Origin: Marinomonas mediterranea MMB-1
GTDB taxonomy: Bacteria > Pseudomonadota > Gammaproteobacteria > Pseudomonadales > Marinomonadaceae
Direction: 5' to 3'
Length of the DNA: 64,000 nt
Assembly (NCBI RefSeq): GCF_000192865.1
Contig: NC_015276.1
Span: forward strand, 2,170,001-2,234,000
Positions 33,729 through 41,693 of the stretch are shown piece by piece. The notes under the pieces are model-generated. The model saw nothing but the letters and a program-made list of their open reading frames with translations, was not told the origin of the DNA and ran no database searches. Numbering within the stretch: the first letter of the stretch is position 1; each line of letters starts with the position of its first letter. Both the position numbers and the translations under genes were made by a program.

Positions 33729-36193
33729 AAGTATCCTCATTAGCAGCGCGATTGTACGCGTCGATTTTTATACTACTTGCTATCTGTGGTATTGGTTTCT
33801 ATGTCGTTATAAGGTCTTTAGCGTCGGTTGAAGCGACGCTCGAAGAGCGCTCATCTGATCACATTCAGTCTTTAACGCAGAATTCGCAAGCCAGTCGCCA
33901 AGTTTTTGATCTTGTTACTCGCGTTCAGTTACTTGAACAGGCAATCCTTTATAGTGAGTCAGTGCTGATTGAGGAAAGCTTTAATATTGGGGAGCCCTTG
34001 CAGGCGCTAAAAGACCTGTCCGATAATGGTGGTTTTGGCGAGCGTATTGATGAGTTTGTGCATAACTTCCATCGTTTTTTGGGAAGTTCAATCACATTGA
34101 ATCAGGTCATTAAAGAAATAAACAAACTCGATAATCGTATGGGGCGAGAGATTGAGCAGTTAGATTTCGAATACACGGATTATCAGCTTGGAAGACAGAG
34201 CGACGGAGAACTTTTCGACCATGTCTTTGAAGATCCTATGAATATGATCCGAGAAACGTATCTTACGATAGGGAAAAAAATAGGCTCCATTCGCAGTCGA
34301 ATTGCACCAGAGACTGAAAAAGTTCTTATTATTGAGGTTCAGAAAGAACTCGATATCCTTTTACTTCATCTTGAAAACTTTCATTTGTCTTCCGACCCTA
34401 AAGTGGCGTTAGAATTCAACCGCAGCAAGAAGCAAATGATACGTACAATTAAAAAATACAAAATGTCGTTGCGAAAAATGAAAGCGAATTTAGAGCAGCG
34501 GTGGAACGTAATGGACGATTTGGTTGAGTCGCAAAACTTATTGCTTAACGTGGTTAAAATTAATGAAGAGTCTGTTAAGTCCAGTGCTCTTGGATTAAAG
34601 CAGCAGCTAGAAAAAAACGTGGCGCAATCACGAGCACAAGTAACCATAGTCACACTGGGCGCTTTGTTAGTCGGGTTGGCTTTTATTTATATCGTAGTTA
34701 GTAAACACATCAATAAGCCTCTAAATAGATTGGTTCGAGGACTAAGAAAGCTGGAAAAAAGTCAGTTTGATTTAAGACTCGACCTCGGCCGTGCAGATGA
34801 GTGGCGGTCTATTGAAACAGCCTTCAATAGTATGGCTCGGAAACTGAAAGAAAGTTATTCGCAGCTTGATACTGAACGCGAGAAATTTAATTATCTTGCT
34901 CATCATGACCCGCTTACAGGTTTGTCTAATCGTTTACTAGGAACGCTGCGTTTGAAGGAAGTTATTCAGGCAAACAAAAAAACAAGAAAACTTTTTTCAC
35001 TCTTGTATCTAGATCTCGATCAATTTAAGAATGTTAACGACTCTCTCGGCCATGATGCCGGAGACAACCTCCTTGTGAACGTTGCTAATACCCTGAATGA
35101 AATAGTGAGTGACTACGGTGTGGTTGCCCGAATGGGTGGCGATGAGTTCATGATTATATTGGATAAAGTTAGCTCCGTTACTGCAACGGAAGCCATTGCG
35201 AAATCCATTAACCAAGCGCTAAGACAACCATATTTTTTAAATGATAAGACGATCTTTGTTTCATCAAGTATTGGTATTTGCGTGTATCCGGATCATGGGG
35301 AAGATGTAGATGTATTGATCCGTAATGCAGATACGGCAATGTATGAGACGAAGAAGAGAGGGCGTGATGGTTATCAAATCTATACGGATAATTTAACTGA
35401 AGAAGCCAAAGAGAGGGTATCTATATCAACAGGTTTGCACAATGCGATCGATAAGAGTGAACTCGACGTATTCTATCAACCTCAATACAACCTATTAACA
35501 GGGAAGCTAGTGGGGGCGGAAGCGTTAGTGAGATGGCGCCACCCCGAAAAAGGACTTTTGTTACCAGCGGAATTTATTGATGTAGCGGAAGAAACTGGCA
35601 TTATTTCCGAGCTTGATGATTGGGTCTTTGGTCGAGTCAGTGCGGACGTAGAGAGTTGGCTTGAGCAGGGCCTTTCGCTCGAAAGTCTGAGAATCTCCGT
35701 TAATATATCTGGGCGGAAATTTTTCTCTGCTGAATTAATTGATCGCCTAGATCGGTTTAATGAAGAAAAGCCTGAGATTGTCGAGCTGCTTACGCTTGAA
35801 GTTCATGAGCAAGATGTCATGAAGAACGCGATCTATGCCCGTGAATTGATTCAAGATCTAAGAACAAAGGGCTACAAAGTAGCCATCGATGATATAGGAA
35901 CAGGCCGTTCGTCGTTGTCATTTTTACAAGGCTTGCCTCTCGACTATATGAAACTTGATCGTACTGTTGTTCATAACGTTAGTTCAGGAGAAAATGACTT
36001 TGCGTTTGTTAAGGCATTTTTGTCGCTCGCACATGAACTGAACGTCGAGGTAATCGCAGAAGGTATCGAAGAAGAGCAGCAAGCGAATAAACTTCGCGAA
36101 GCGGGTTGCCACGTGATGCAAGGCTTTATGTATTCTCATCCGCTTCCCAGTGGCGGCTGGCTAGAAATATTGAAGAGTTCACGTCTACTTTAG
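33725..36193 (+). CDS. Transmembrane HAMP-GGDEF-EAL enzyme with large helical periplasmic sensor
   Basis: An 822-aa protein. One membrane helix (about residues 10-30) is followed by about 275 periplasmic residues rich in charged amphipathic helices (TorS-like in style), a second helix (about 306-327), a HAMP linker, GGDEF (471-475, RMGGDEF) and EAL (599-601). EAL catalytic residues appear kept (NISG, EVHE, AIDD, KLDR, AEGIE), although loop 6 reads DDIGTGRSS rather than DDFGTGYSS. The ATG overlaps the stop of the RbsB-like gene, which argues for a binding-protein/enzyme signalling pair with ligand sensed outside the inner membrane and c-di-GMP changed inside. Confidence 0.93.
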   Translation: MKVSSLAARLYASIFILLAICGIGFYVVIRSLASVEATLEERSSDHIQSLTQNSQASRQVFDLVTRVQLLEQAILYSESVLIEESFNIGEPLQALKDLSDNGGFGERIDEFVHNFHRFLGSSITLNQVIKEINKLDNRMGREIEQLDFEYTDYQLGRQSDGELFDHVFEDPMNMIRETYLTIGKKIGSIRSRIAPETEKVLIIEVQKELDILLLHLENFHLSSDPKVALEFNRSKKQMIRTIKKYKMSLRKMKANLEQRWNVMDDLVESQNLLLNVVKINEESVKSSALGLKQQLEKNVAQSRAQVTIVTLGALLVGLAFIYIVVSKHINKPLNRLVRGLRKLEKSQFDLRLDLGRADEWRSIETAFNSMARKLKESYSQLDTEREKFNYLAHHDPLTGLSNRLLGTLRLKEVIQANKKTRKLFSLLYLDLDQFKNVNDSLGHDAGDNLLVNVANTLNEIVSDYGVVARMGGDEFMIILDKVSSVTATEAIAKSINQALRQPYFLNDKTIFVSSSIGICVYPDHGEDVDVLIRNADTAMYETKKRGRDGYQIYTDNLTEEAKERVSISTGLHNAIDKSELDVFYQPQYNLLTGKLVGAEALVRWRHPEKGLLLPAEFIDVAEETGIISELDDWVFGRVSADVESWLEQGLSLESLRISVNISGRKFFSAELIDRLDRFNEEKPEIVELLTLEVHEQDVMKNAIYARELIQDLRTKGYKVAIDDIGTGRSSLSFLQGLPLDYMKLDRTVVHNVSSGENDFAFVKAFLSLAHELNVEVIAEGIEEEQQANKLREAGCHVMQGFMYSHPLPSGGWLEILKSSRLL

Positions 36194-36240
36194 TCAACCG
36201 CTCGAACCGTACATATTTAACATGAAGAAAGTGTGTTCTT

Positions 36241-36260
36241 GAGGTCCAAAAAGTGACCTC
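36241..36260. terminator. Weak hairpin between convergent genes
   Basis: GAGGTC (36241-36246) and GACCTC (36255-36260) form a 6-bp stem with an 8-base loop just after the GGDEF-EAL gene. There is no T run on the + side, so terminator function is uncertain. Confidence 0.3.
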
Positions 36261-36262
36261 TA

Positions 36263-37219
36263 CTATAGTGTGGGGCAAACGATTTCTTGATTGTCTTGTA
36301 AATTAAGCAGTGCTTTTTTCATCGCTAAAGGTGCTGCGAATGAGCTTCCTTTGATTGGTGGCCATACTTTTGCTGGAAGAGTTGTTTGTTTGGTCCGAGA
36401 AATCAACGCCAATGGAATGTCTTCGCAACCGTCATTGTTTATATCGTAGCCAACGGTTTGGCCTATCTGGTTGTCGATGCGTTTAATTTCATAAGCGGCC
36501 TGCTCATAGACGTCAACGAAGACGTTATTTGTGATAAAGTAACTGAGCTCAGGCTCTTTTGCGCCTACGGTCGTCACTCCTTTAGCGAATGAGAGTGTGT
36601 TCACTGTCCGAGCTCCGCTATTGCCTGCAATGGTAAATACTTTCACTCCTTGCTCTGTCAAAGCTTCGAGGGCTCTTATTACTTGGTAAGTATCGGACCA
36701 AATCTCGTCATTTTTCCCCCACGCTTTTAAAACTTGAATATAACGCTCGCTGTACCTTTTTTCAAAAGGTGTTGGGAAGGCGCTGATTAGTGTTGATGAT
36801 TCCCAAGACAAGACTAAAGAATCGACTGGAAGGGTTGGCATTCTTGCTAGAATGACACGTAAGTTTGTTAAAATTTCTTTCATCGGCTTTTGTTTGCCTT
36901 CAATTGGATATCGGGTGAAAGCAATCTGAGGTGAAGCCGCTATGATCTGTACAATGTCTCCATGATAGTAAGGCTCTTTAACCCTGTCCCGATCTACGTC
37001 TACCAAACCATACATCCACGTGTGCGACTCCTTGTCTTTTGCATTTAAAAAAGGCTCACTGGGCGGGAAAAAACGGTCAATGATAGCTGCTCGATATAAA
37101 GGTTTTTCATTCAGCTTTGCTTCCTCTTCGTCAAAGGTGAAAGCGTACTGACTAGTGCATCCGATAAACAGCACTAGGGTAGTTATAAGGCTAAAGTTGA
37201 TTTTTTTTGAAAGCTTCAT
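36263..37219 (-). CDS. Divergent subtilisin-like (S8) serine protease lipoprotein
   Basis: A 318-aa predicted lipoprotein: hydrophobic signal and lipobox LFIG-C21. Weak but ordered S8 landmarks follow: D48 in AAIIDRFFPP, H86 in YYHGDIV, the oxyanion N200 in IAGNSG, and S293 in GSSFAAPLAM. The order Asp-His-Asn-Ser and the GSSFAAP motif support a subtilase fold. The protein is short, and the Asp and His surroundings are unlike classic subtilases (no DTG or HGT). It stands alone between the c-di-GMP block and a two-component system. Substrate unknown; an inactive homologue is possible. Confidence 0.65.
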   Translation of the reverse strand: MKLSKKINFSLITTLVLFIGCTSQYAFTFDEEEAKLNEKPLYRAAIIDRFFPPSEPFLNAKDKESHTWMYGLVDVDRDRVKEPYYHGDIVQIIAASPQIAFTRYPIEGKQKPMKEILTNLRVILARMPTLPVDSLVLSWESSTLISAFPTPFEKRYSERYIQVLKAWGKNDEIWSDTYQVIRALEALTEQGVKVFTIAGNSGARTVNTLSFAKGVTTVGAKEPELSYFITNNVFVDVYEQAAYEIKRIDNQIGQTVGYDINNDGCEDIPLALISRTKQTTLPAKVWPPIKGSSFAAPLAMKKALLNLQDNQEIVCPTL

Positions 37220-37645
37220 ACTTCATCTCCGACGATGGCAGAGAAGTAATAAGGCCGATTATTTTTTGTCTTTCTAAAGGAAATGTTGCTAGAAACTACT
37301 GCATTTACTAAGGGCCTTAATCATGACTGTCATACATAAAACGGTGTGGGTTACGCCTTAGATGGATATCTAAAACGACCTCTCTTTTAAGCTTGGTCTA
37401 TAACCGTGGATAATTCAAATCGGCGCTTGTAAAGGTTTGCAATTATGTTCTCTGGCATAAGATTTCCATGCTTAATCAGACACTTAAGCTTCTGTTAATG
37501 TTAGTGTGGCATTATAATTTCTACAAAAATTGGGTTTATTACAGGTTGTAAGTTGCTTTAAATTTAAAGCCGTATCGGCGGATTTCGATTGGGGAGCTTG
37601 GTTAAAACGTTCTTCATGACGCTAAACATTGGGAAGGGTGAATAT
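37220..37645. other. Divergent intergenic region upstream of the QseB-like regulator
   Basis: 426 bases without a gene. It contains three TTAA half-sites in direct repeat at 37471-37499 and a perfect TATAAT at 37513-37518 directly downstream. The left part presumably carries the promoter for the subtilase-like gene, but none was recognised. Confidence 0.55.
37471..37518 (+). promoter_or_regulatory. Candidate autoregulated promoter with OmpR-type direct repeats
   Basis: CTTAAT (37471), CTTAAG (37483) and GTTAAT (37494) are spaced 12 and 11 bases apart, about one helical turn, the pattern bound by OmpR-family regulators of the PmrA/QseB kind. TATAAT at 37513-37518 follows, so the repeats overlap the -35 position. 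The likely start is near 37525. Confidence 0.5.
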
Positions 37646-38305
37646 ATGCGAATATTGGTGGTTGAGGACGATGAATCTCTTGGCTCTGGATTATGCACTG
37701 CATTAGGTCAGGATGGTTACACTGTTGATTGGCTAAAAGACGGCTTACACGCGTCTCAAGCGCTTCAATCAGAGCATTTTGATTTAGTTATCCTTGACGT
37801 TGGTTTACCTCGAATGGACGGCTTTTCAGTATTGAAAAATATGCGGCTACTAAAATCTGAAATCCCAGTTTTGGTATTAACCGCGCGTGATGCTATAGAA
37901 GATAGAATTACGGGATTAGATGCCGGTGCAGACGACTATCTCGTCAAACCATTCGAAGTGGATGAACTGAAAGCACGAGTAAGAGCGCTGATTCGTCGAG
38001 CGTCGGGCAGAGCAAGTGCTCATATTGAGTATAAGAATATTCGTATTGAGCCGAACGCCCAGCAAGTCTTTATGGAAGATAAAGAAGTTACGTTAACCCG
38101 TCGAGAGTATTCGTTACTTGTTGAGTTGGTGAGCCATCCAGGGCATGTATTTACGCGTGATGTACTACAGCAATTACTTTATGGATGGGGAGATGATGTC
38201 GAAAGTAATACGCTTGAAGTTCATATTCATCATATACGTAAAAAACTTTTTTCCGGGCTTGTGAGAACTGTCAGAGGGGTGGGCTATATTGTCGATGCTG
38301 AATAA
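37646..38305 (+). CDS. OmpR-family response regulator (QseB/PmrA-like)
   Basis: A 219-aa regulator. The ATG at 37646 is chosen over an in-frame upstream start because AAGGG stands at 37634-37638 and the receiver domain begins at once (MRILVVEDDESLGSGL). The receiver has the phospho-acceptor Asp in VILDVGLPRMDG near residue 51 and LTARD and KPFEVDEL; the C-terminal winged helix covers about residues 125-219. It overlaps the sensor kinase gene by about 11 bases. The signal is not known. Confidence 0.92.
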   Translation: MRILVVEDDESLGSGLCTALGQDGYTVDWLKDGLHASQALQSEHFDLVILDVGLPRMDGFSVLKNMRLLKSEIPVLVLTARDAIEDRITGLDAGADDYLVKPFEVDELKARVRALIRRASGRASAHIEYKNIRIEPNAQQVFMEDKEVTLTRREYSLLVELVSHPGHVFTRDVLQQLLYGWGDDVESNTLEVHIHHIRKKLFSGLVRTVRGVGYIVDAE

Positions 38306-39707
38306 TTTTTATCATGAAAGAGTCGCACCTCATTTACCAAGTTCAATAAAGAAACGTACCGTACTTTTTGTTATGTCGATCATTGGGTTCACTAGCCTAA
38401 TAGTTGGTGTGATAGGAACCTATTTATCTGCACATGAAGTGGAAGAGCTATTTGATGCTCGGCTTGCTCAACAAGCACGTCAACTCGCACAAATGACCGA
38501 TGTTGAAAACTTTAATGGTAAAACCACTGTGATTTATCCCGCCATGGTGCTTGAAGAAGATGAAGACGACGAGGATGAATCGGGATTAGAGTATGAAGGT
38601 AAATTGCACTACCAGCTCTTTGTCGATGATAAGCTGGTGGTTATTTCAGGCGATACGCAGCTTCAGCCTTATGAAATGGATGAGTATGGTTTTGGCAAAG
38701 CGGAAGCAAATGATCATCACTGGTATACCTTTTCTTTGACGATAGACAAAGGTGGTAAGAAGGTTTCTGTTGTAGTTGGCGAGCGCTCTGATATTAGAGG
38801 TGAAACGATTTCTCAGATAGCAGCCCAAGCTTTTTTCTCCAGTTTGGTTACCTTTCCTATCTTAGCGCTTTTGGTTTGGGGGGCGGTACGGCTTGGTTTA
38901 GACCCATTGAATCTATTGGTTCAGCGAATTAAAAAGCTTAATCCGCATAAACTTGAAGTCATCGAGATGGATGATATGCAAGAAGAGTTAACACCCATCC
39001 AAACCGCACTCAATACGCTGCTTAGCGAAATTGATCTTGTAATGGAGCGTGAGAAACGGTGGATAGCGGATGCGGCGCATGAATTGAGAACGCCGCTGGC
39101 GGTGTTGAAGTTGCATGCGCAAAATGCAAGCACAGCTGAGGACGCAGGCGTAAGAGCTGAGGCACTCGCTCAACTATCGCATGGCGTGGATAGAAGCTCT
39201 AGAATTGTTGAGCAGCTTCTCGCATCAGCTCGAGTAGAAAATCAACGAGTACAGTCCACTGTAGAAGATATTGATGTTCTAACTGTGACGCGTTCTGTTG
39301 TAGCTGGCTTGTACCCGATTGCTTGGGAGCGAAGTGTGACTTTAGAGCTGATCGAGTCACTTGATGTGTTGTCATATCCCATTTCCCAAGGGCATTTAGA
39401 AATCCTTCTACAGAACTTGGTTTCAAATGCCATTAAATTCTCTTATGACAACAGTACGATAGAGATTGGTTTAGAAATGATAGACACGACCCATTTTCAA
39501 CTGTCTGTGATCGATGAAGGAGTTGGAGTCAGTTCCGAGAATCGAGAGCGACTATTAGAGAGATTTTTTAGATCAGGTGAGCAGGCGGGAGCAGGCCTAG
39601 GTTTGTCTATAGTGAAGTCTATTGTTGATATCTATGAAGCAGAGATTCGTATAGAAGATACGACTCCGCATGGTCTGAGTGTCTTTATATTGTTCAAACT
39701 AGACTAG
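38295..39707 (+). CDS. Sensor histidine kinase (QseC-like)
   Basis: A 470-aa inner-membrane kinase. The ATG at 38295 overlaps the regulator gene; a TTG at 38289 is an alternative. Two membrane helices (about residues 23-45 and 180-200) enclose a periplasmic domain of about 135 residues with a strikingly acidic run (EEDEDDEDESG). HAMP-like linker, H-box DAAHELRTPLA, N-box NLVSNAIKFS and G-box GAGLGLSIV follow, so it should be active. The acidic stretch is typical of PhoQ-like cation sensing but could be coincidence. A terminator follows. Confidence 0.92.
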   Translation: MLNNFYHERVAPHLPSSIKKRTVLFVMSIIGFTSLIVGVIGTYLSAHEVEELFDARLAQQARQLAQMTDVENFNGKTTVIYPAMVLEEDEDDEDESGLEYEGKLHYQLFVDDKLVVISGDTQLQPYEMDEYGFGKAEANDHHWYTFSLTIDKGGKKVSVVVGERSDIRGETISQIAAQAFFSSLVTFPILALLVWGAVRLGLDPLNLLVQRIKKLNPHKLEVIEMDDMQEELTPIQTALNTLLSEIDLVMEREKRWIADAAHELRTPLAVLKLHAQNASTAEDAGVRAEALAQLSHGVDRSSRIVEQLLASARVENQRVQSTVEDIDVLTVTRSVVAGLYPIAWERSVTLELIESLDVLSYPISQGHLEILLQNLVSNAIKFSYDNSTIEIGLEMIDTTHFQLSVIDEGVGVSSENRERLLERFFRSGEQAGAGLGLSIVKSIVDIYEAEIRIEDTTPHGLSVFILFKLD

Positions 39708-39738
39708 GGAAGGCGTTAAAAGAGTCTGTCAATTATGT

Positions 39739-39765
39739 AAATGGAGCCTTGTGGCTCCATTTTTT
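39739..39765 (+). terminator. Terminator of the response regulator-kinase operon
   Basis: A 10-bp stem (39739-39748 with 39753-39762) and TTGT loop followed by T residues lies 31 bases after the kinase stop. Confidence 0.85.
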
Positions 39766-39788
39766 GCACTAAAAATATATAAAATAAT

Positions 39789-39802
39789 AAATGTATACAT
39801 TT
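39789..39802. promoter_or_regulatory. Candidate GntR/FCD operator upstream of the BenE-like gene
   Basis: AAATGTATACATTT is a perfect 14-bp palindrome 60 bases before the BenE-like start. GntR regulators of the FadR/FCD branch often bind ATGTATACAT-type or TTGTATACAA-type palindromes, and a gene for such a regulator lies directly downstream of the transporter. Confidence 0.5.
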
Positions 39803-39861
39803 TTTCATTGCTCACCTATTATGTGTTGGTGCTTAATCCAATAAAACTATGGGGTAGTGGT

Positions 39862-41025
39862 ATGAGAATCTTGAAAGACATAAGCGTAAGTGCCGTCTTA
39901 GCCGGGTTTGTTGCGGTTTTGGTTGGGTTTTCAAGTTCCGTTGCTATTGTCTTTCATGCCGCTGATGCGTTGATGTTGAGTGATAGTATTAAAATATCTT
40001 GGATCGTAGCACTTGGAATAGGCATGGCGACAACTGGGTTTTGTTTGTCTCTCTATTATAGAGCGCCAGTAGTGACGGCGTGGTCGACACCTGGTGCTGC
40101 TCTGCTAGCGACAAGTCTAGAGGGCGCAAGTTACCCCGAGGCGATTGGTGCGTTTATTTTCTCTGCACTACTCATGGTTCTAGTTGGCGTGACGGGCATG
40201 TTTAATCGTTTAGTGGCCTTGATTCCTTTACCTATCGCATGTGCGATGCTTGCAGGAATTCTTCTCCAGTTTGGTCTTTCCATATTTACGTCGTTACAAT
40301 CAGAGATGCTAATGGTTGTTACAATGACACTCGGCTATTTATTGTCTAAAAAGGTCTACCCAAGGTACGCTATTCTAGTGGTTCTTTTTATTGGGTTTGC
40401 ATATTTGGTACTCGATAATGATGTCGTGTTTAATAACCCAAGCTTTACAATAGGGGCATTGATATGGACCTCTCCAGAATGGAACCTTGGTGCGATATTA
40501 GGCGTGGGCCTGCCGCTTTTTCTAGTTACTATGTCCTCTCAGAATATTCCTGGGGCAGCGGTTTTAAAAGTAAATGGGTACCAAGTTCCCGCTTCGAGTT
40601 TAGTCGGGTGGACTGGAGTTGCATCAATGGTTTTAGCGCCGTTTGGTGGTTATGCCATTAGTTTGGCTGCTATTACGGCAGCGATTTGCACTGGTGATGA
40701 AAGCCACCCAGATAAGACTAAGCGTTATGTCGCAGGCCTATCAGCCGGACTCTTTTACTTATTGGCTGCCGTATTTGCATCTTCTATTGTTGTTTTATTC
40801 GCGAGCTTGCCAATCGAAATGGTGGCGGCATTAGCTGGATTAGCATTGCTTGGAACGATTGGTAACAATATAAGGACGGCATTGGACCCTGAAGAGACAC
40901 GCGAAGCTGCGCTGATTACATTTTTAATGACCGCATCAGGCGCATCTCTTTTTGGTATTGCATCTGCGTTTTGGGGTATTGTCTTTGGTGTCATATGCTT
41001 AATAATTCAGAAAAAATGGCGTTAA
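39862..41025 (+). CDS. BenE-like benzoate/H+ symporter family transporter
   Basis: A 387-aa inner-membrane protein with about twelve hydrophobic segments. The frame is open from 39751, but the ATG at 39862 (MRILKDISVSAVLAGFVAVLVGFSSS) gives the family N-terminus and follows a GGGG-type ribosome site. BenE landmarks are VTAWSTPGAALL, LPIACAMLAGILLQFG, MSSQNIPGAAVLKVNGYQVP and FGGYAISLAAITAAICTG. The E. coli homologue YdcO has no proven substrate; benzoate is the family guess only, since no benzoate catabolic genes are near. The gntR gene 13 bases downstream probably controls it. Confidence 0.88.
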   Translation: MRILKDISVSAVLAGFVAVLVGFSSSVAIVFHAADALMLSDSIKISWIVALGIGMATTGFCLSLYYRAPVVTAWSTPGAALLATSLEGASYPEAIGAFIFSALLMVLVGVTGMFNRLVALIPLPIACAMLAGILLQFGLSIFTSLQSEMLMVVTMTLGYLLSKKVYPRYAILVVLFIGFAYLVLDNDVVFNNPSFTIGALIWTSPEWNLGAILGVGLPLFLVTMSSQNIPGAAVLKVNGYQVPASSLVGWTGVASMVLAPFGGYAISLAAITAAICTGDESHPDKTKRYVAGLSAGLFYLLAAVFASSIVVLFASLPIEMVAALAGLALLGTIGNNIRTALDPEETREAALITFLMTASGASLFGIASAFWGIVFGVICLIIQKKWR

Positions 41026-41038
41026 GCGGTGGTATCCA

Positions 41039-41662
41039 TTGAAGCTTGATCTAATCGATAGAATTAAATCCGATATTCTTGCTGGTGTCTTTGAGAGAGG
41101 CTTACCTATTCGACAACAATTCTTGTCCGAGCGATATGGCGTGAGTCGTATCCCTGTAAGAGACAGTCTTACACAACTAAAAGCTGAGGGGTGGCTTGTT
41201 AAAGCTGGTAAAGCGGGTGTGATGGTGCCCAATTTGGATGCTCAGGTCGCAGAAGACTTATATTGGATGCGTTCGATATTGGAGCCTAAATTGCTCAGCT
41301 TGGCATTTGCTAACATGACTCACGAGCAACTGGGAAAAGCGAAAGATACGAATTTATTATTGGATAACGACACGTTATTGCTGATAGAAAAGGGCAAGTT
41401 AAATTGGCAATTTCATGCTATTTTGTATGCCCCAGCTAATCGAGTCACTTTGTTTGAAACGGTTCAGCGTTTGAATATCCAGGCAATTCAGTATCTAGGG
41501 TTTCAATACGGACCGATGTCGTATCGCGACGTTAGTCAGCAAGAACATCAAGATATGCTACGGTTAATAGAGGAGCGCCAATATGATGAGGCTCAAGAAT
41601 TACTAAGAGCTCACATACTTCAAGCTGGAATAAAATTGGTTGATTATTTAAAAGCTCTCTAA
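41039..41662 (+). CDS. GntR-family transcriptional regulator, FCD type
   Basis: A 207-aa regulator starting at TTG 41039, 13 bases after the transporter stop. The N-terminal winged helix-turn-helix has the GntR signature (IKSDILAGVFERGLPIRQQFLSERYGVSRIPVRDSLTQLKAEGWL, about residues 7-52, quoted in part), and the rest is a helical FCD ligand domain (EDLYWMRSILEPKLLSLA; LNWQFHAILY; EHQDMLRLIEERQYDEAQELL). The metal-binding His positions of FCD domains are partly visible in FHAILY and EHQ. Co-transcription with the BenE-like gene suggests it senses the transported acid. Confidence 0.9.
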   Translation: MKLDLIDRIKSDILAGVFERGLPIRQQFLSERYGVSRIPVRDSLTQLKAEGWLVKAGKAGVMVPNLDAQVAEDLYWMRSILEPKLLSLAFANMTHEQLGKAKDTNLLLDNDTLLLIEKGKLNWQFHAILYAPANRVTLFETVQRLNIQAIQYLGFQYGPMSYRDVSQQEHQDMLRLIEERQYDEAQELLRAHILQAGIKLVDYLKAL

Positions 41663-41693
41663 AGAGATATAAAAAGATAGGAAGATAAATCCT

